From: Thermoplasmatota archaeon
GTDB taxonomy: Archaea > Thermoplasmatota > Thermoplasmata > Thermoplasmatales > Thermoplasmataceae
Assembly: GCA_023379345.1 (NCBI GenBank)
Contig: JAMCUV010000087.1
Location: 1 to 7,671, forward strand
Reading direction: 5' to 3'
DNA: 7,671 nt
The translations under genes were made by a program, and so were the position numbers. Shown piece after piece: positions 1 to 4,134 of the stretch. The notes beneath the pieces were generated by a model, which had not been told where the DNA came from, did not search any database, and worked only from the letters and a program-made list of their open reading frames with translations. Each line of letters opens with the position of its first letter. Position 1 is the stretch's first letter.

Positions 1-848
1 TGGTATTTGATCAGCAACGGAACGAAGAATGTGGACATTGACCCGCTCAGGGTGGTGATTATTGCTGCAATTGTCTGGCTTGTATAGAATGCACCTGTGG
101 CATCAGCATGCCAGAATAGCTGGATTACAACTTTATCTATATTGCCGCTGATTGTTCCCACTGAAGTAACAAGCATCAGTGGCAGTGCAATTACCGTGTA
201 AGCCCTGAACATTGCCCTTGTGGGCCTTGAGATCTTCCAGGGTCTGCCCAGTACAAGACCAACTATGAAGTATATGGAATATGACACACTGTAAGTGGAT
301 GACAGGTAAAGAGCATCCATATATCCGCCACTGCCTGAATATCTAACTATGAGGGCCAGGAATATGAAAACGGAGTTTCTGAATACGGCTTCAACCAGAG
401 GGGGAATTGACGTCCTTACGGACTTCAGTGTTGCCCTGAAATAGGCATTTGGAAACGCAGTGAGATTCTGGAAGAAGAAGTAGGGTATGAGGGCAAGTAT
501 GATCCAGTACTCAATGGGTGACTGGAACCCCCTGTGGAGAACAAGCGTCCAAAACTCAAGTGCAGATACCACAAGGACCACAAATAAAAGCCCCAGAACA
601 ACCTTGATTGTAAGGAAAGTCGCATTGCAAGTTGCAATGTCCTCTCCGTTGGATATCTTTATTGTGTGAGCAGTAGAATAGCCCAGATCGCCTATCAGCG
701 AAAATATCCCAACAAATCCAATACCGAAGGCTACAAAACCCCAGTCTGTGGTCCCAATGTAACGCAGTATGAAGAACAAACCTACGAAACCCAGGACGGC
801 ACTCAGGACATTCTGGATAATCAGGACTGGGGATCTCTGGGCGAACAC
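1..848 (-). CDS. Wzx-like oligosaccharide/polysaccharide flippase, N-terminal 282 residues (3' end outside window)
   Basis: This reading frame is open from 869 to the left edge and is highly hydrophobic. It is a membrane protein of the MOP/MATE superfamily, polysaccharide biosynthesis (Wzx/RfbX-like) type, which moves lipid-linked sugars across the cytoplasmic membrane. Visible family marks, numbered from GTG 848, are a first helix around residues 8-30 ending in RYIGTTDWG (29-37), a second helix, the motif DLGYSTAH (54-61), KISNGED (64-70), and further helices around 80-97, 110-135 and onwards. No ATG occurs in frame before residue 177, so an ATG start would remove the conserved N-terminus. 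The GTG at 848 is chosen because a GG-N-TTTA promoter module lies 29 nt upstream and the protein then begins just before the first helix. The gene is 70 bp downstream of marR and probably has its own leaderless transcript. About 130-200 C-terminal residues are expected beyond the edge. The family call is fairly sure; the substrate is unknown. Confidence 0.82.
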   Translation of the reverse strand, partial: MFAQRSPVLIIQNVLSAVLGFVGLFFILRYIGTTDWGFVAFGIGFVGIFSLIGDLGYSTAHTIKISNGEDIATCNATFLTIKVVLGLLFVVLVVSALEFWTLVLHRGFQSPIEYWIILALIPYFFFQNLTAFPNAYFRATLKSVRTSIPPLVEAVFRNSVFIFLALIVRYSGSGGYMDALYLSSTYSVSYSIYFIVGLVLGRPWKISRPTRAMFRAYTVIALPLMLVTSVGTISGNIDKVVIQLFWHADATGAFYTSQTIAAIITTLSGSMSTFFVPLLIKY

Positions 849-871
849 TTTCCCCCTAATCCAATCTGATC

Positions 872-880
872 ATTAAAACC
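872..880 (-). promoter_or_regulatory. BRE/TATA promoter of the flippase gene
   Basis: Read on the minus strand, purines GAGAGG are followed by TTTTAAT. GG sits at 880-879 and TTTA at 877-874, 29 nt before the GTG at 848. The same GG-N-TTTA layout precedes the MFS and thiamine-binding genes. The mRNA would be leaderless or nearly so. The ATG at 873 falls inside this element and is not a usable start. Confidence 0.5.
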
Positions 881-918
881 TCTCTCAATGCCAGGTCTAT
901 ACAGATTAGTGTCTGCGC

Positions 919-1404
919 CTATTTTGGATCTGTATCCGCCATGGCGACTGGCGACTGCCGTGAAACCTTGGATGCGATCTGCTCCTCAACCCTGGAAAGG
1001 ATGCATTTCACGTTGTTCATGTCCTCTGGAGAGAGAAAATCCAGGGTATCTATTATGAACTTTTCATGCAGGTCCTTAATTTCTGTGAAGAAAGATCTGC
1101 CACGTTCTGTGGTCACTATATTAATCACCCTCCTGTCATCCTGGCTCCTAAGGCGGTGAACCAACCCCTTTTCTTCAAGTTTGTCAACAATATTCGTGAC
1201 CCAGCCCTGAGTGATCATGTTGGCTTCCGCCAGCTTTATCATTGGCTGCGCTCCCTGATTGTTCAGCGTCTTGAGAATCCTGAACTCCATTATTGACAGT
1301 CCATTATCGGAGAGCCTCTTCTCAACCTGCCTTGACCATATTTTGTTTATTGATGTTATTAGCCTCCATAGCTCAAGGCTTGACTGCTTTCTTTCTTCAT
1401 CCAT
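919..1404 (-). CDS. MarR-family winged-helix transcriptional regulator
   Basis: This 161-residue protein has the usual MarR length and layout. An N-terminal dimerisation helix (about 8-33) is followed by a helix-turn-helix with recognition helix around ITQGWVTNIVDKLEEKG (64-80), a beta wing carrying SQDDRRVINI (87-96), and C-terminal dimerisation helices (about 103-145). MarR proteins are dimeric repressors that bind palindromic operators and release DNA when they bind small aromatic or lipophilic ligands, often controlling a neighbouring exporter. Here the gene starts 5 bp after the stop of a DHA2 exporter, so the two are surely co-transcribed and the likely target is the operon promoter near 3197-3229. 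The start at 1404 is fixed by a strong Shine-Dalgarno GGAGGT at suitable spacing. The last 12 residues (MADTDPK end) are a polar tail. The ligand cannot be read from the sequence. Confidence 0.93.
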   Translation of the reverse strand: MDEERKQSSLELWRLITSINKIWSRQVEKRLSDNGLSIMEFRILKTLNNQGAQPMIKLAEANMITQGWVTNIVDKLEEKGLVHRLRSQDDRRVINIVTTERGRSFFTEIKDLHEKFIIDTLDFLSPEDMNNVKCILSRVEEQIASKVSRQSPVAMADTDPK

Positions 1405-1409
1405 TTGAA

Positions 1410-3197
1410 TTACCTCCTCATGTTTGATGACTTCAGCACCGGCCCACCTGAAATACCGTCATCTCTGGGTTGTGCCTGAACTGTTCCAGATGGTACAGTG
1501 GGACCATTTCCCTGATCATCCGAAACATAATGTGCTCCCTCATCCACATATTTCCTTCCCCTTAGCATTGATACAACCGCTGCAACAAATGAAAGAGACA
1601 TGCCAACATAGAAGGCATCCCTCAACGCGCCCATGAATGCCGGAGCCAGAGCCGTCGGGAACCAGTACTTTCCATACAGGATTGAGGTGTAGCTGTGGAG
1701 ACCGCTTGAAAGTATGGGGCTGGCGGATATTATTGTCTGCATTGGATTCTCTCCAAGGAAAGCTGAAAAGAGGGCTATTGTGGGTGGCTCCTTGCCCAGA
1801 ATCGACCCATAATAAGCTGCGTTTGACACACCAAGGGAGGTCAGTGCATTGGTGAATGATGCGCCCATGCCGGCTGCCAGGGCCACTATGACTATGGTGA
1901 AGAACATCCCCATGCTTGCCGTCTGCCCTGCATTCCGGAGTGTGGTCATCATGCCAGAGGCAGCCCCCCTTGATTCAGCGGGAACTGAATTCATTATGGC
2001 CGCCGTATTTGGGGCAGCGAACATTCCGTTTCCCACCCCCATTATGAACAGTGCTATGCCGAATTCCACGTAGTTGAAATTGTACGGCATGGTGGACAGC
2101 ACAAAGAACATGATTCCCACTATGCACATACCTGCAGTCGCAAGGACTCTGGCCCCATGTTTGTCAGAAATAGCACCCGATAAGGGCCCCATTATCATGA
2201 ATCCTGCAGTCATTGGAAGCATGGCTATTCCGGCCCAGAATGGCGTGGATGCATAGGAATATCCGTGGAGTGGCAGCCAGATGCCCTGAAGGAGGATCAC
2301 CAGCATGATCATCACGCCGCCTCTCCCCACAGCGGAGAGAAGCGATGCAAAATTGCCGGCAGAGAAAGCCCTGCTCTTGAAAAGAGAGAGCCTGAACATG
2401 GGCTGGGTGACCCTTCTTTCAATGAATGGAAAAGCAACAAGCAGTACGACGCCCAGTGCCATTGACGCAATGACCAATGGATTTGACCATCCAGTAGTGT
2501 CCTTTCCATATGGAAGGAGGCCATATGTCACAGCTACAAGAAGGATTGTGATGCCTGCGCCGAATGTGATATTCCCTGCATAATCTATTTTCTGTCCCTT
2601 GTCCTTCATTGCCGTGTCCTTGAGCTTGGCCATGCTCCAGATTGTCCCGAACAACCCAACTGGAACGCTTACAAGGAATATGTACCTCCAGTTGATAACA
2701 GAAAGCACTCCACCCAGTATCAACCCGATGAACGAACCTCCCAGTGCAGCTACCTGATTGATACCAAGGGCCTTTCCCCTCTCATTGACCGGAAATGCAT
2801 CTGTGATTATTGCGGAGCTGTTTGAAAACAGGAAGGCCGCACCAACACCCTGCACTATCCTCATTGCAACAAGATACTGGGCTGCTGCAACGCCAGTACC
2901 TGGCGTCAGGTACAGCAGGACTGACCCGGCCGTGAATATTGCAAACCCGAAATTGAAAAGCCTGACCCTGCCGAAAATGTCCGAGAGCCTTCCAAACGTG
3001 ACAAGAAGAACTGCTGTGACAATGTTGAAACCCATCAGGATCCAAAGCAGATAGATGAAAGACCCCGAGGCAAATGGGCTTAGATGTATTCCCTTGAATA
3101 TTGCCGGTAATGATATGAGTGTGATGGTGCCGTTGATGGTAGCCATCAGGACACCCATTGTGGTGTTGGAAAGCGCGACCCACTTGTATTTTACCAT
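1410..3197 (-). CDS. MFS exporter, DHA2 (14-helix, EmrB/QacA-type) drug:H+ antiporter family
   Basis: This 595-residue integral membrane protein is predicted to export toxic or lipophilic compounds using the proton gradient. Motif A is GRLSDIFGRVRLF (69-81) in the loop after helix 2. A motif B-like segment is RIVQGVGAAF (113-122). The antiporter motif C region is GGSFIGLILGG (153-163), followed by NWRYIFLVSVPVG (169-181), a typical DHA2 signature. A second motif A-like loop, GAISDKHGAR, is at 341-350. The length and hydrophobic pattern fit 14 helices. A long polar extracytoplasmic loop (about 447-515) precedes the last helix, and a polar tail of about 47 residues follows it. The TM1 signature reads ATINGTITLISLPAIF (19-34), with Asn where QacA/EmrB proteins usually have Asp. 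Start ATG 3197 has no SD but a TATA module 28 nt upstream, implying a leaderless mRNA. The gene is first in an operon with marR. The substrate is unknown. Confidence 0.92.
   Translation of the reverse strand: MVKYKWVALSNTTMGVLMATINGTITLISLPAIFKGIHLSPFASGSFIYLLWILMGFNIVTAVLLVTFGRLSDIFGRVRLFNFGFAIFTAGSVLLYLTPGTGVAAAQYLVAMRIVQGVGAAFLFSNSSAIITDAFPVNERGKALGINQVAALGGSFIGLILGGVLSVINWRYIFLVSVPVGLFGTIWSMAKLKDTAMKDKGQKIDYAGNITFGAGITILLVAVTYGLLPYGKDTTGWSNPLVIASMALGVVLLVAFPFIERRVTQPMFRLSLFKSRAFSAGNFASLLSAVGRGGVMIMLVILLQGIWLPLHGYSYASTPFWAGIAMLPMTAGFMIMGPLSGAISDKHGARVLATAGMCIVGIMFFVLSTMPYNFNYVEFGIALFIMGVGNGMFAAPNTAAIMNSVPAESRGAASGMMTTLRNAGQTASMGMFFTIVIVALAAGMGASFTNALTSLGVSNAAYYGSILGKEPPTIALFSAFLGENPMQTIISASPILSSGLHSYTSILYGKYWFPTALAPAFMGALRDAFYVGMSLSFVAAVVSMLRGRKYVDEGAHYVSDDQGNGPTVPSGTVQAQPRDDGISGGPVLKSSNMRR
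1412..1417 (-). promoter_or_regulatory. Shine-Dalgarno site of marR
   Basis: Minus-strand GGAGGT at 1417-1412 precedes ATG 1404 with a 7-nt gap. It is built into the last two arginine codons (AGG AGG) of the MFS gene. It marks marR as an internal, SD-driven gene of the operon, unlike the leaderless first gene. Confidence 0.8.
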
Positions 3198-3198
3198 A

Positions 3199-3207
3199 TT
3201 CTGAGAA
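3199..3207. repeat. Short palindrome TTCTGAGAA at the MFS transcription/translation start (possible operator)
   Basis: The arms TTCT and AGAA around a central G form a perfect 9-bp palindrome directly before ATG 3197, between the TATA box and the start codon. A MarR dimer bound here would block initiation. It is short enough to arise by chance, so operator function is only inferred from position and from the marR gene in the same operon. Confidence 0.25.
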
Positions 3208-3328
3208 ATTACCGTCAGATATAAATCCTTTACCTATAAACTATACAGACATAATTCAATGACGGACCATAAAATATCTGGCATTCCAGTAAGGAACATC
3301 TGGCAATACTGATCCAATAAAGGCTCAG
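3208..3328. other. Intergenic spacer with a tandem octamer (3276-3283 and 3298-3305)
   Basis: No coding sequence is seen between the HAD gene and the MFS promoter. The plus-strand octamer ATCTGGCA occurs at 3276-3283 and again at 3298-3305. The copies are 22 bp apart start to start, about two helical turns, and lie roughly 80-108 bp upstream of the MFS start. They could be activator sites or sit in the 3' region of the HAD transcript. No clear terminator hairpin or long T tract was found. Confidence 0.3.
3219..3228 (-). promoter_or_regulatory. BRE/TATA promoter of the MFS-marR operon
   Basis: The minus strand reads TAAAGG-A-TTTATAT. The purine-rich BRE-like part ends with GG at 3228-3227, and TTTATAT occupies 3225-3219. 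The first T is 28 nt before ATG 3197, the usual archaeal TATA distance to the transcription start, so the message should be leaderless. A second TATA-like string (3240-3235) lies further upstream and fits the start less well. Confidence 0.6.
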
Positions 3329-3802
3329 TCAGAACTGTTTTGCCCTTAAAATGTTGATAAATTCGATCCCGAGACGCTTTGCCATTTCCCCATCCATATC
3401 ATCCCTGTCGCCCACCATGACAGAACGCTCCAGATCTATTGGAAAGTCATGCATTGCCTTTTCTATGAGCCCTGTCCCCGGCTTCCTGCATTTGCATCCT
3501 TCGTCTGGCCTGTGCGGGCAATAGTAAATGGCATCTATCCTGACACCCATGTGCGCCAGACGCTTGACAAGGGCGGTATTGAACCTTCCCAGATCTTCTT
3601 CAGTGAAATACCCGCGATTCACGCCGGACTGGTTGGTTATGATGATTATGAAGAACCCTTTCTGCTGGTATTGCTTCATCAGCCTGACTGCATCCATGAA
3701 AACATGCAGCTGTGCTGGATCATGACAGTAAGGGCAGTCCCTGTTTATTGTGCCATCACGGTCTATGAACAGGGCAGGCCTAGGGACACCAGTAACCGTC
3801 AG
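3329..3802 (-). CDS. HAD-IIIA phosphatase, GmhB/histidinol-phosphatase-like, with CTG start
   Basis: This 157-residue haloacid dehalogenase superfamily hydrolase would dephosphorylate a small phosphate ester in the cytoplasm. Numbering is from the CTG at 3802. Motif I is FIDRDGTIN (12-20; nucleophile Asp14, acid/base Asp16). Motif II is IIITNQSG (53-60; Thr56). A zinc-binding loop CPHRPDEGCKC (95-105) with Cys95, His97, Cys103 and Cys105 is typical of GmhB. The motif III lysine is Lys107 or nearby, and motif IV is VGDRDDMD (130-137). An extra CPYCH cluster (23-27) follows motif I. The first ATG (3697) lies after motif I and would give a dead enzyme. No ATG, GTG or TTG occurs in frame upstream, while CTG 3802 overlaps the TGA of the preceding gene as CTGA and has an SD (AGGTG) 7 nt before it. 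Substrates of relatives include heptose bisphosphate and histidinol phosphate. Here the thiamine-binding partner gene suggests another option. The family is sure, the substrate is not. Confidence 0.85.
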   Translation of the reverse strand: MTVTGVPRPALFIDRDGTINRDCPYCHDPAQLHVFMDAVRLMKQYQQKGFFIIIITNQSGVNRGYFTEEDLGRFNTALVKRLAHMGVRIDAIYYCPHRPDEGCKCRKPGTGLIEKAMHDFPIDLERSVMVGDRDDMDGEMAKRLGIEFINILRAKQF

Positions 3803-4095
3803 TGGGTAACACCTATGCGATCCAGTTTGTGCTTAACAGTGTTGTCCTTATCTGTCCTGTGATCTATCTTTATTATGGTCTCAACGCGTTTGAAACCTGA
3901 TTTTAGTATTTCGCCCTCAGCGCTCTTTATGGCGTTGAATATCTCATCAATGGTGGCGGCTTCCAGGACCGTTGCCATGCTGTTTGGATAGCAGTGCACT
4001 CCCGACTTTTCCATGACCTCAACGGCCCTGCGGATTGTATCGCCAGCTGATTCTCCTTTCCCCACCGGATAGAATGTGACATCTGCAATTATCAT
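3799..4095 (-). CDS. MTH1187/YkoF-type thiamine-binding protein (DUF77 family)
   Basis: This 98-residue soluble protein has the family's usual size. It begins IIADVTFYPVGKGES, the first strand and loop of the family. HCYPNSMATVLEA then matches the typical middle strand and helix (the family consensus has a Tyr/Thr-x-Met-x-T-x-xE-like segment), and it ends with a strand containing ETIIKIDHRTDK. Members have a ferredoxin-like fold, form tetramers and, where studied, bind thiamine or related pyrimidine compounds. Two ATGs are possible. The second (4095) is preferred over 4101 because a TATA module lies 27 nt before it and the family normally starts with M-I-x-A-[DE]-x-x. The gene opens an operon with the HAD phosphatase, overlapping it by 4 nt. 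It is likely a carrier or sensor of a thiamine-related metabolite; this role is inferred from the family. Confidence 0.87.
   Translation of the reverse strand: MIIADVTFYPVGKGESAGDTIRRAVEVMEKSGVHCYPNSMATVLEAATIDEIFNAIKSAEGEILKSGFKRVETIIKIDHRTDKDNTVKHKLDRIGVTH
3803..3814 (-). promoter_or_regulatory. Shine-Dalgarno AGGTG deciding the CTG start of the HAD gene
   Basis: Minus-strand AGGTG at 3814-3810 is followed by a 7-nt spacer and then CTG at 3802-3800, whose last two bases and the next A form the TGA stop of the upstream gene. The geometry is that of the common ATGA translational-coupling junction, with C in place of A. Confidence 0.55.
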
Positions 4096-4117
4096 GACCA
4101 TAGAATTGCTTTGCCAG

Positions 4118-4125
4118 ATAAAGCC
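4118..4125 (-). promoter_or_regulatory. BRE/TATA promoter of the thiamine-binding/HAD operon
   Basis: The minus strand reads AAAGAGG-C-TTTATCT, with GG at 4125-4124 and TTTA at 4122-4119, 27 nt before ATG 4095. It lies just after the stop codon of the upstream surface-protein gene (4135), so the two genes are probably separate transcription units. An ATCTGGCA octamer overlaps its downstream edge (4119-4112, minus strand). Confidence 0.55.
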
Positions 4126-4134
4126 TCTTTGATT

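Noticed and set aside
487..869. Plus-strand frames opposite the flippase gene
   Set aside because: They are shadows of the flippase frame, with no known domain or promoter.
856..873. GAGAGG followed by ATG at 873 looks like a Shine-Dalgarno plus start for the flippase
   Set aside because: That frame reads only five codons before TAG at 858-856. Changing the length of the G run cannot rescue it because the stop lies before the run. The same bases make a good BRE/TATA element for GTG 848. A small indel in the assembly remains a minor possibility.
2782..3183. 133-codon minus-strand frame inside the MFS gene
   Set aside because: It is an alternative frame of the exporter coding sequence. Its translation is rich in His, Cys and Ser with no family features.
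3329..3697. HAD gene starting at ATG 3697 (122 residues)
   Set aside because: This would drop the nucleophile motif DRDGT that lies directly upstream in the same open frame.
3449..3862. 137-codon plus-strand frame opposite the HAD gene
   Set aside because: It is antisense to a gene with clear catalytic motifs, shows no recognisable domain, and disagrees with the all-minus layout.
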